This document shows, one piece after another, positions 16,428 to 23,506 of a DNA stretch of 64,000 nt (the stretch's first letter is position 1; every line of letters starts with the position of its first letter). Location: contig NZ_JACRSY010000012.1 of the NCBI RefSeq assembly GCF_014384995.1, positions 44,871 to 108,870 on the forward strand. The letters are read 5' to 3'. A program made the position numbers and the translations under genes. The stretch comes from Zhenhengia yiwuensis (GTDB taxonomy: Bacteria > Bacillota > Clostridia > Lachnospirales > Cellulosilyticaceae). The notes under the pieces are model-generated. The model worked only from the letters and a program-made list of their open reading frames with translations, was not told where the DNA came from and did not search any database.

Positions 16428-16637
16428 TTACACTGCTTGTTTTTGTGTAATAATAGTTTGAATACGCGCAATATTTTTTCTTACTTCTTTGATTCTTGCT
16501 GTATTATCTAATTGGTTGGTAGCGTTTTGGAATCTTAAGTTGAAAAGTTCTTTTTTCGCATTCACCAATTCGATATTTAATTCTTCAGCTGATTTTGCTC
16601 TTAAATCTTCTAAGAATGCTTTAGTTTTCACTACCAT
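16428..16637 (-). CDS. rpmC: 50S ribosomal protein L29 (uL29)
   Basis: A small helical protein at the tunnel exit that supports SRP and trigger-factor docking with L23. L-R-A-K-S-A-E-E-L and the L-F-N-L-R-F-Q-N-A-T-N-Q-L motif identify it. The longest frame starts at 16661 inside rplP. The ATG at 16637 or the GTG at 16631, which has an AGGTGA site 5 nt upstream, are more plausible starts. Either way it overlaps the end of rplP, so coupling is likely. Confidence 0.95.
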   Translation of the reverse strand: MVVKTKAFLEDLRAKSAEELNIELVNAKKELFNLRFQNATNQLDNTARIKEVRKNIARIQTIITQKQAV

Positions 16638-17061
16638 CACCTGCCATTTCTTGTTCAGCACGAGATACGATCTTACATTTCATAGGTAATTTGTGAACTG
16701 CAAGTCTTAACGCTTCTCTTGCTATTTCTTCTGCTACACCTGATAATTCGAACATAACGCGTCCTGGTTTAACTACTGCTACCCAGTACTCTGGAGAACC
16801 TTTACCAGAACCCATGCGTGTTTCAGCTGGTTTAGCTGTTACTGGTTTATCTGGGAAGATTTTGATCCATACTTTACCACCACGTTTGATGTAACGTGTC
16901 ATCGCGATACGGGCAGCTTCGATTTGGTTTGATGTAACCCAGCTTGGCTCTAAAGCAACAATACCGTATTCACCGTAAGTGATTTTATTTCCACGGGTAG
17001 CTTGGCCTTTCATACGTCCACGGAACTGTTTACGACGTTTAACTCTTTTAGGCATTAACAT
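16621..17061 (-). CDS. rplP: 50S ribosomal protein L16 (uL16)
   Basis: A 146-residue L16 located near the A-site tRNA elbow; it is the target region of evernimicin-type resistance changes. It has M-P-K-R-V-K-R-R-K-Q-F-R-G, G-Y-x-like T-Y-G-E-Y-G-I-V-A-L-E, the R-M-G-S-G-K-G-S-P-E-Y-W-V-A-V-V-K-P-G-R segment and A-L-R-L-A-V-H-K-L-P. The first ATG shares its A with the rpsC stop and has GGGAG 9 nt upstream; a second ATG two codons on is an alternative. Confidence 0.97.
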   Translation of the reverse strand: MLMPKRVKRRKQFRGRMKGQATRGNKITYGEYGIVALEPSWVTSNQIEAARIAMTRYIKRGGKVWIKIFPDKPVTAKPAETRMGSGKGSPEYWVAVVKPGRVMFELSGVAEEIAREALRLAVHKLPMKCKIVSRAEQEMAGDGSEN

Positions 17062-17720
17062 TAGTTATCGCTCCCTTCCTTTTTAGCTTTTTGAGGAAGT
17101 ACTTCTCCTTTATACATCCATACTTTAACACCGATTTTACCGTATGTTGTATCTGCTTCAGCAAATCCATACTCAATATCAGCTCTTAATGTTTGAAGTG
17201 GAATTGTACCTTCTGAATATTGTTCTGTACGTGCCATTTCAGCACCACCTAAACGGCCTGAACATGCAACTTTAATACCTTTAACACCGAATTTTTGAGC
17301 TTTACCGATAGATTGTTTCATAGCTCTACGGAAAGATACACGGTTTTCTAATTGAAGTGCAATGTTTTCTGCTGTTAATTGAGCAGAAGTTTCTGGACGT
17401 TTAACTTCAACGATGTTGATAGAAACTTTTGCAGTTGTAAGTTTCTCTACTTCTTTACGAAGTGCATCGATAGATGCTCCACCTTTACCAATTACAATAC
17501 CTGGTTTTGATGTGTGAACATGAACTCTTACGCGTTTTGACATTCTTTCGATATCAATTTTATCGATGCCAGCACTGTAAAGTTTCTTTTTGATATAATT
17601 TCTAATTTTGTTATCTTCTACTAGGTAGTTAGCAAAGTCTGTTTTATCAGCGTACCATTTTGCGCTCCAGTCTTTAATAACGCCTACTCTTAATCCATGA
17701 GGATTTACTTTTTGGCCCAT
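17061..17720 (-). CDS. rpsC: 30S ribosomal protein S3 (uS3)
   Basis: A 219-residue S3 at the mRNA entry tunnel, with helicase activity together with S4 and S5. The N-terminal G-Q-K-V-N-P-H-G-L-R-V-G, the KH domain G-K-G-G-A-S-I-D-A-L-R and the C-terminal G-R-L-G-G-A-E-M-A-R-T-E segment are present. It lies 12 nt after rplV and touches rplP. Confidence 0.98.
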   Translation of the reverse strand: MGQKVNPHGLRVGVIKDWSAKWYADKTDFANYLVEDNKIRNYIKKKLYSAGIDKIDIERMSKRVRVHVHTSKPGIVIGKGGASIDALRKEVEKLTTAKVSINIVEVKRPETSAQLTAENIALQLENRVSFRRAMKQSIGKAQKFGVKGIKVACSGRLGGAEMARTEQYSEGTIPLQTLRADIEYGFAEADTTYGKIGVKVWMYKGEVLPQKAKKEGSDN

Positions 17721-17731
17721 ACCTAACCTCC

Positions 17732-18118
17732 TTATCTCTCATTTAATACCACTGTAATGTGGCTTGTTTGTTTGTCGATTCTGTAAGCACGGCCTTGAGC
17801 ACGAGGACGGATTCTTTTAAGTGTTGGTCCTTGTGTTGCGTATGCTTCTTCAACAAATAATTTGCTTACATCCATAGAATTGTTGTGCTCTGCATTAGCG
17901 ATAGCTGATTTTAATACTTTTTCGATAACGTCAGCAGCATATCTTGGAGTGTATGCTAAGATAGCGAGTGCTGTTTGCACGTCTTTACCTTTGATTTGAT
18001 CAAGCACGATTTTAGCTTTTGTGCTAGAAACACGTACGAATGTTACTTTAGCGCTTGGTCTTCTATCGTTATTTTGATTTCTTTCTCTTTTTATCTGGGT
18101 TCTATGTCCTTTTGCCAT
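17732..18118 (-). CDS. rplV: 50S ribosomal protein L22 (uL22)
   Basis: A 128-residue L22 whose beta-hairpin lines the exit tunnel and can carry macrolide-resistance changes. The N-terminus has a short basic extension before the family core. The loop segment P-T-L-K-R-I-R-P-R-A-Q-G-R-A-Y-R-I appears wild type, and the end S-H-I-T-V-V-L is standard. Confidence 0.98.
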   Translation of the reverse strand: MAKGHRTQIKRERNQNNDRRPSAKVTFVRVSSTKAKIVLDQIKGKDVQTALAILAYTPRYAADVIEKVLKSAIANAEHNNSMDVSKLFVEEAYATQGPTLKRIRPRAQGRAYRIDKQTSHITVVLNER

Positions 18119-18145
18119 CGTAAGACCTCCTTCCGATATTATTTA

Positions 18146-18430
18146 TTAGCGAACTCTTGATTTTTTCTCTGCGTCTTTACCATGTCCACGGTAAGTTCTT
18201 GTTAACGCGAATTCACCAAGTTTGTGTCCTACCATATCTTCTGTAATGAATACAGGAACATGTTTTCTACCATCATGAAGGGCAATTGTATGTCCTACCA
18301 TTGTTGGGAAGATTGTTGAACGACGTGACCAAGATTTAATTACTTTTTTCTCATCTGCAGCATTCATTGCATCGATTTTTTTAAGTAAGTGTTGATCTGC
18401 GAATGGTCCTTTTTTAACTGAACGAGCCAT
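18146..18430 (-). CDS. rpsS: 30S ribosomal protein S19 (uS19)
   Basis: A 94-residue S19 from the 30S head. It begins M-A-R-S-V-K-K-G-P-F and contains W-S-R-R-S-T-I-F-P and the G-H-K-L-G-E-F-A-L-T-R-T-Y-R-G-H segment. It forms the S13-S19 pair contacting A-site tRNA. Order rplB-rpsS-rplV is standard. Confidence 0.98.
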   Translation of the reverse strand: MARSVKKGPFADQHLLKKIDAMNAADEKKVIKSWSRRSTIFPTMVGHTIALHDGRKHVPVFITEDMVGHKLGEFALTRTYRGHGKDAEKKSRVR

Positions 18431-18459
18431 TATAGATGCCTCCTTTCAAATACTTAAAT

Positions 18460-19290
18460 TTATTTATTACGTGAACGTACAATATATTTATTTGAATGTT
18501 TGTTTTTCTTTCTTGTTTTGTATCCAAGAGCAGGTTTACCCCAAGGAGTACATGGATTTGGACGTCCAATTGGAGATCTACCTTCCCCACCACCATGAGG
18601 GTGATCGTTAGGGTTCATTACAGAACCACGAACTGTTGGGCGGATACCCATGTGACGTTTACGTCCAGCTTTACCAATTGTGATAAGTTCGTGATCAATG
18701 TTACCAACTTGTCCAATTGTAGCTTTACAATCGATTGGTAATAAACGCATTTCTCCTGATGGAAGTTTAACTGTTGCGTATTTACCTTCTTTAGCCATAA
18801 GTTGAGCTGACATACCAGCAGAACGAACTAATTGTCCACCTTTACCTGGTTTCATTTCAATGTTATGGATTGTTTGACCCACTGGAATATCTCTCATTCT
18901 AAGAGCATTACCTACACGGATCTCTGCTGTTTCACCGCTCATTACTTTTTGTCCAACTTGTAATCCAAGAGGAGCTAAAATGTAGCGTTTTTCACCATCT
19001 GCATAGCTAAGTAATGCGATGTTTGCTGTTCTGTTTGGATCGTATTCAACACCTACTACTGTAGCTGGAATGCCATCTTTATTACGTTTGAAGTCGATTA
19101 CTCTGTATTTTAACTTGTAACCGCCACCACGGTGACGAACAGTGATTTTACCTTGGTTGTTTCTCCCTGAATTTTTCTTTAATGTTACAATTAAAGATTT
19201 CTCAGGAGTTGTTTTAGTGATTTCTTCAAATGTTGAAGAAGTCATATGTCTTCTAGAAGGGGTATAAGGTCTGTACTTTTTGATACCCAT
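18460..19290 (-). CDS. rplB: 50S ribosomal protein L2 (uL2)
   Basis: A 276-residue L2, needed for subunit association and peptidyl-transferase assembly. It carries the conserved G-I-K-K-Y-R-P-Y-T-P-S-R-R start, H-R-G-G-G-Y-K, and the C-terminal loop M-N-P-N-D-H-P-H-G-G-G-E-G that contains the functionally critical histidine. It is separated from rplW by 65 nt. Confidence 0.98.
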   Translation of the reverse strand: MGIKKYRPYTPSRRHMTSSTFEEITKTTPEKSLIVTLKKNSGRNNQGKITVRHRGGGYKLKYRVIDFKRNKDGIPATVVGVEYDPNRTANIALLSYADGEKRYILAPLGLQVGQKVMSGETAEIRVGNALRMRDIPVGQTIHNIEMKPGKGGQLVRSAGMSAQLMAKEGKYATVKLPSGEMRLLPIDCKATIGQVGNIDHELITIGKAGRKRHMGIRPTVRGSVMNPNDHPHGGGEGRSPIGRPNPCTPWGKPALGYKTRKKNKHSNKYIVRSRNK

Positions 19291-19355
19291 ACTGTTTCAC
19301 TCCTTTCAATCGTTTACGTTACACATAGCCGTGTGTTTCATCTTTTTCTATTTAA

Positions 19356-19655
19356 CTACATTCCTTGGAAAAAGTCAATGTCTTTACTTGCTTCTGTAAG
19401 TTTTACGATTGCTTTTTTGTATTTGTTAGTTTTTCCAACTGTTCTTCCACGACGTTTTGTTTTTCCATCGTAATTCATAGTGTTTACTTTGTCTACTTTA
19501 ACGCCGTCAAACATTTTTTCTACTGCATCTTTAACTTGAGATTTTGTAGCAGTTGGGTGTACTAGGAATGTATATTTCTTTTCTGCCATATCGTTCATAC
19601 TTTTTTCAGTAACGACTGGTTTTAAAATGACGTCATAAAATTTTAAATCTGCCAT
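19356..19655 (-). CDS. rplW: 50S ribosomal protein L23 (uL23)
   Basis: A 99-residue L23 at the tunnel exit, docking site for trigger factor and SRP. It has the V-I-L-K-P-V-V-T-E-K-S start, Y-T-F-L-V-H-P-T-A-T-K, and the K-R-R-G-R-T-V-G-K-T-N-K-Y-K-K-A segment. The start overlaps the rplD stop by 1 nt, so translation is coupled. Confidence 0.97.
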   Translation of the reverse strand: MADLKFYDVILKPVVTEKSMNDMAEKKYTFLVHPTATKSQVKDAVEKMFDGVKVDKVNTMNYDGKTKRRGRTVGKTNKYKKAIVKLTEASKDIDFFQGM

Positions 19656-20302
19656 TATGCGTACACCTCCTCAATTTTAGCTAATGCTTCTTTTGTTACT
19701 ACAACTGTATCGTATTTTAAGATGTCGTATACGTTAATGTTGTTTACGTTTGCAGTTTTAACATTTTGGATGTTACGAGCTGCTAACATAACGTTTTTAC
19801 TATTATCTGTAGCTCTACCTTCAGATACTTTATCTTCAGTTACGATTAAAGCTTTGTTAAGGTTTAATGCATTTAATACATTTACCATTGCTTTAGTCTT
19901 AGCTTCAGCTAATGTTAATTCATCTAATACGATAAATTTGCTTTCATTTACTCTTGTTGTAAGAGCTGATTTAAGAGCAAGTAATTTTTCTGTTCTGTTC
20001 ATTTTGAATGAGTAATCACGTGGTTTTGGAGCAAATACTACCCCACCACCTGTCCATTGTGGTGAACGAATAGAACCTTGTCTAGCTCTACCTGTACCTT
20101 TTTGTTTCCATGGTTTTCTACCACCGCCACGTACTTCAGCACGTGTTTTAGCACTTTGAGTTCCTTGTCTTCTGTTAGCAAGGTATGCTAATACAGCAGA
20201 GTGAACTAAATTTTCTTTTACATCTACAGCAAAGATTGAATCTTTTAATTCAACTTCACCAACTTGTTGTCCGTTCATATTTAAAACAGATACGTTTGCC
20301 AT
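19655..20302 (-). CDS. rplD: 50S ribosomal protein L4 (uL4)
   Basis: A 215-residue L4, slightly longer than the usual 207. It lines the exit tunnel and, in E. coli, represses its own operon; no such role is shown here. The tunnel loop K-T-R-A-E-V-R-G-G-G-R-K-P-W-K-Q-K-G-T-G-R-A-R-Q-G-S is intact. Gene order is rplC-rplD-rplW. Confidence 0.98.
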   Translation of the reverse strand: MANVSVLNMNGQQVGEVELKDSIFAVDVKENLVHSAVLAYLANRRQGTQSAKTRAEVRGGGRKPWKQKGTGRARQGSIRSPQWTGGGVVFAPKPRDYSFKMNRTEKLLALKSALTTRVNESKFIVLDELTLAEAKTKAMVNVLNALNLNKALIVTEDKVSEGRATDNSKNVMLAARNIQNVKTANVNNINVYDILKYDTVVVTKEALAKIEEVYA

Positions 20303-20328
20303 CTTTGTTCCTCCTTTCTCAAGCAGCC

Positions 20329-20958
20329 TTAAGCTTTAACGCTGTCTTTGATTGTGATGATTGTTCCTTTTGAACCTGGAACAGCTCCTTTTACAAGGAT
20401 TAAGTTTTTATCTGCATCTACTCTTACAACTTCAAGGTTTTGAACTGTAATTTGAACGCTACCCATATGTGATGGAAGACCTTTACCTTTCATTACACGA
20501 CCTGGGCTTGTAGCAGCTCCCATAGAACCTGCAACTCTGTGTGATTTAGAACCGTGACCCATTGGTCCACGACTTTGACCATACTTTTTAATTGCGCCTT
20601 GGTAACCTTTACCTTTAGAGATACCTACAACGTCAATTTTGTCACCAGCTACGAATACGTCAGCTTTGATTTCAGCGCCTACTTCGTAAGCAGCAGTATC
20701 TTCTAAACGGAATTCTTTTAAGTGTTTTTTAGCAGTAACACCAGCTTTTGCAAAGTGACCTTTTTCTGGTTTAATAAGTTGTTTTTCTTTAGCATCGATG
20801 AAACCTACTTGGATCGCTTCGTATCCATCGTTTTCAACTGTTTTCTTTTGTACTACTGTACATGGGCCAGCTTCTAATACTGTAACTGGGATTAAGTTGT
20901 TAGCTTCATCAAAAATTTGTGTCATACCAATTTTTTTAGCTAAAATTGCTTTTTTCAT
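20329..20958 (-). CDS. rplC: 50S ribosomal protein L3 (uL3)
   Basis: A 209-residue L3 that contacts the peptidyl-transferase centre. It begins A-I-L-A-K-K-I-G-M-T-Q-I-F-D and contains G-I-S-K-G-K-G-Y-Q-G and the long loop with M-G-A-A-T-S-P-G-R-V, where methylation or linezolid-type changes occur in other species. A structured 92-nt gap separates it from rpsJ upstream. Confidence 0.98.
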   Translation of the reverse strand: MKKAILAKKIGMTQIFDEANNLIPVTVLEAGPCTVVQKKTVENDGYEAIQVGFIDAKEKQLIKPEKGHFAKAGVTAKKHLKEFRLEDTAAYEVGAEIKADVFVAGDKIDVVGISKGKGYQGAIKKYGQSRGPMGHGSKSHRVAGSMGAATSPGRVMKGKGLPSHMGSVQITVQNLEVVRVDADKNLILVKGAVPGSKGTIITIKDSVKA

Positions 20959-20985
20959 CCTTTACACCTCCTAATATCTACAGCG

Positions 20986-21034
20986 GATTACCAACTTAGG
21001 GTAATCATACTAGACGATTAATAACCGTCCTAGT
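20986..21034 (-). other. Two hairpins between rpsJ and rplC
   Basis: The 92-nt rpsJ-rplC gap carries a 7-bp stem (20986-20992 with 21000-21006) and an 8-bp stem with one bulge (21009-21016 with 21026-21034). Neither has a following U-run, so they are not intrinsic terminators. They may serve RNA processing or translational control. Confidence 0.4.
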
Positions 21035-21050
21035 GTGTGTTTCTTACTTA

Positions 21051-21359
21051 CTATCTAGCGTCAACTTTGATATCAACACCAGCTGGTAAGTCAAGACGCA
21101 TTAATGCATCACCAGTTTTTGGTGTAGCTTCTACGTCGATTAATCTCTTATGAGTTCTCATTTCGAACTGCTCTCTAGAGTCTTTATATTTGTGTACCGC
21201 ACGTAAGATTGTTACTACTTCCTTTTTAGTTGGAAGTGGGATTGGTCCACTTACTGTAGCTCCAGTTTTTTTCGCAATATCAACGATTTGCGCTGCAGTT
21301 TGATCGATTAATTTGTGATCATAAGCTTTTAATGTGATACGGATTTTTGGGCTTGCCAT
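21051..21359 (-). CDS. rpsJ: 30S ribosomal protein S10 (uS10)
   Basis: A 102-residue S10 (NusE), which also acts in transcription antitermination with NusB and bridges NusG to the ribosome. It has K-I-R-I-T-L-K-A-Y-D-H-K-L-I-D, the G-P-I-P-L-P-T-K segment and the R-T-H-K-R-L-I-D-V motif. A longer frame exists to 21425, but only the ATG at 21359 has a strong site (AAGGAGGGG) and matches family length. It is the first gene of the S10-spc-alpha operon. Confidence 0.98.
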   Translation of the reverse strand: MASPKIRITLKAYDHKLIDQTAAQIVDIAKKTGATVSGPIPLPTKKEVVTILRAVHKYKDSREQFEMRTHKRLIDVEATPKTGDALMRLDLPAGVDIKVDAR

Positions 21360-21608
21360 AAAAAAAGTCCCCTCCTTTTCGTACTTTATTTGAAGCAGCA
21401 CGACTAGTGGTGACTGTACACTCATCCAGGTGTTTCACAAACTTATTTTTGCACATAGAGATAACCCCTACATACTTATAAATTTGTCGACCTAATATAA
21501 ATGATACAGTGACTTGTCGTCTGGTTTCATGAACCGGACATTCGCTCCTCAGAAATCTGCTTATTACTAAGCAACAACCTTCTGGATCATCGTTCTCAAT
21601 GTCACAAC
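21360..21608 (-). promoter_or_regulatory. S10 operon 5' leader
   Basis: About 250 nt lie between the predicted transcription start and rpsJ. A small stem GCTTA/TAAGC and a GGTTC-type hairpin can be drawn, but no attenuator with a U-run is visible. Long leaders upstream of rpsJ are regulatory in other bacteria (L4-dependent in E. coli). Here the length and structure suggest control, of unknown mechanism. Confidence 0.4.
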
Positions 21609-21614
21609 AAGTTG

Positions 21615-21643
21615 ATTATACATGATATTTTTTGGTATTACAA
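21615..21643 (-). promoter_or_regulatory. Promoter of the S10-spc-alpha operon
   Basis: TTGTAA (21638-21643), a 17-nt spacer and TATAAT (21615-21620) on the minus strand, preceded by A/T-rich DNA with A-tracts that could act as an UP element. It is the only good promoter upstream of rpsJ, and no strong terminator interrupts the following 16 kb. Confidence 0.75.
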
Positions 21644-22160
21644 GGTTTTTTTTGTTTTTTTATAAGATAATTTTTTCCAACTTGTTCAGACTACTTTTTT
21701 GCGAGTCATACTGTATATTATAGTACTTATTTTAGATTTTTAAAGTGTAATCATCTGGTAATTTTCTTATTCTTATTAGACACTTAAAGTATCTATTACA
21801 TATTATCCTTTACAGATGATACAACTCGTTTAGTATTGGCTCTCTTCTTCTTCTTAACTCTTCTTCAAGGGGAATGCCCTTTAACTCTATCCTCTATTAG
21901 TACAATTCATTTCCCTTTCTTCATATAGAAGAAATTCCCTTTTATAAAGACTATTAATATAAATCACACTTTTAAATCTTCACTAAAAAAGATCTCTATA
22001 ATATTCTATTAGCAACTTATAAAATAACTTATAGAACAATTTACAGCTGATTTATCTCTTAACCTACTCCTATCGCTCTATACTTCAATCCAACACATTT
22101 CCTTTATAAGCTTTATAGACATTATAGGCGAATATGAAATATAAATAAAAATAGATATTA
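21644..22160. other. A/T-rich intergenic region, no gene seen
   Basis: About 500 bp between the S10 promoter and the tuf terminator. No open frame with a ribosome site, no RNA gene and no repeat could be recognised on either strand. Its A/T-rich part next to 21644-21700 may enhance the S10 promoter. Confidence 0.5.
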
Positions 22161-22190
22161 AAAAAGCACATCCCTAGGGATGTGCTTTTT
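22161..22190 (-). terminator. Terminator of tuf
   Basis: A perfect 30-bp palindrome, with 14 bp per arm around a 2-nt centre and ending in T5/A5, located 16 nt after the tuf stop. It is symmetrical and could also stop plus-strand transcription. Confidence 0.9.
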
Positions 22191-22206
22191 ATACTCAAGG
22201 TATAAA

Positions 22207-23400
22207 TTATTCGATGATTGATGCAACAGCACCAGAACCAACTGTACGTCCACCTTCACGGATAGCGAAACGTAAACCTTGAGCCATAGCGATTGGGTGA
22301 ATTAACTCGATTGTCATTTCAACGTTATCGCCAGGCATGCACATTTCTGTACCTTCTGGTAATGTGATTACACCTGTTACGTCAGTTGTACGGAAGTAGA
22401 ACTGAGGTCTGTAGTTTGAGAAGAATGGTTTATGACGGCCACCTTCTTCTTTTTTAAGAACGTATACTTGAGCTTTGAATTTTTTATGAGGTGTGATTGA
22501 ACCTGGTTTACAAAGTACTTGACCACGTTCGATATCTGTTCTTTGAACACCACGAAGAAGTGCACCGATGTTATCACCAGCTTCAGCTTGTTCAAGAAGT
22601 TTACGGAACATTTCTACTCCTGTACAAACAACTTTACGAGTTTCTTCTTGGATACCAACGATTTCGATTTCGTCTTGAACTTTAAGAACACCTGATTCTA
22701 CTCTACCTGTAGCAACTGTACCACGACCTGTGATTGAGAATACGTCTTCTACTGGCATAAGGAATGGTTTGTCAACGTCACGTTCTGGAGTTGGGATGTA
22801 TTCATCGATGATTTCGAATAATTCAACGATTTTATCTCCCCATGGACCCATTGGATCGTTAAGAGCTTGAAGAGCTGAACCACGGATAACTGGTGTGTCA
22901 TCGCCTGGGAATTCGTATTCATTTAATAATTCACGAATTTCCATTTCAACTAATTCTAATAATTCTTCGTCATCTACCATATCACATTTGTTTAAGAAAA
23001 CAACGATGTATGGTACACCAACTTGGCGTGATAATAAGATATGTTCACGAGTTTGAGCCATAGGACCGTCTGTAGCAGCACATACAAGGATTGTACCATC
23101 CATTTGAGCAGCACCAGTGATCATGTTTTTAACGTAGTCAGCATGTCCTGGACAGTCAACGTGTGCGTAGTGACGAGCTGGAGTTTCGTACTCAACGTGA
23201 GCAGTAGAGATTGTGATACCACGTTCTCTTTCTTCTGGAGCTTTATCAATGTTCGCGAAGTCTACAGCTTCACCGAAGCCATATCTTTCATGAAGAGTTT
23301 TTGTGATTGCAGCTGTTAAAGTTGTTTTACCATGGTCAACGTGTCCGATTGTACCGATGTTAACGTGTGGCTTACTTCTTTCAAATTTAGCTTTAGCCAT
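22207..23400 (-). CDS. tuf: Elongation factor Tu
   Basis: A 397-residue EF-Tu, the GTPase that delivers aminoacyl-tRNA. It has the P-loop G-H-V-D-H-G-K-T-T, the switch I region R-E-R-G-I-T-I, D-C-P-G-H, N-K-C-D for guanine, and domains II and III ending G-A-V-A-S-I-I-E. Length is standard. The gene follows fusA but has its own promoter and a short leader, allowing tuf to be expressed above the rest of the str operon. Confidence 0.98.
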   Translation of the reverse strand: MAKAKFERSKPHVNIGTIGHVDHGKTTLTAAITKTLHERYGFGEAVDFANIDKAPEERERGITISTAHVEYETPARHYAHVDCPGHADYVKNMITGAAQMDGTILVCAATDGPMAQTREHILLSRQVGVPYIVVFLNKCDMVDDEELLELVEMEIRELLNEYEFPGDDTPVIRGSALQALNDPMGPWGDKIVELFEIIDEYIPTPERDVDKPFLMPVEDVFSITGRGTVATGRVESGVLKVQDEIEIVGIQEETRKVVCTGVEMFRKLLEQAEAGDNIGALLRGVQRTDIERGQVLCKPGSITPHKKFKAQVYVLKKEEGGRHKPFFSNYRPQFYFRTTDVTGVITLPEGTEMCMPGDNVEMTIELIHPIAMAQGLRFAIREGGRTVGSGAVASIIE

Positions 23401-23424
23401 TTTGAATTTCCTCCTTTTATTTGG

Positions 23425-23439
23425 CTGAGTTTTACTCAG
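23425..23439 (-). other. Short hairpin in the tuf 5' UTR
   Basis: A 5-bp stem CTGAG/CTCAG with a 5-nt loop lies just upstream of the tuf ribosome site. It could stabilise the mRNA 5' end; its function is unknown. Confidence 0.35.
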
Positions 23440-23448
23440 ATTAGTTTC

Positions 23449-23477
23449 ATTATATTTAATTTGCAGCTACTTTGCAA
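23449..23477 (-). promoter_or_regulatory. Promoter of tuf
   Basis: TTGCAA (23472-23477), 17-nt spacer, TATAAT (23449-23454). The -35 element coincides with the loop of the inverted repeat that follows fusA. Confidence 0.75.
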
Positions 23478-23487
23478 GTAGCTGCAA
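23461..23487 (-). terminator. Inverted repeat after fusA, weak terminator
   Basis: A perfect 10-bp stem (23461-23470 with 23478-23487) and a 7-nt loop, about 20 nt after the fusA stop. The downstream sequence (ATTAAAT) is a poor U-run, so termination is probably partial. The same bases contain the tuf -35 box. Confidence 0.5.
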
Positions 23488-23506
23488 AGGTAAATCTTGT
23501 ATAAAA

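Noticed and set aside
21360..21425. N-terminal extension of S10 by 22 residues
   Set aside because: It lies in the leader and includes the ribosome site; S10 is 102 residues in relatives.
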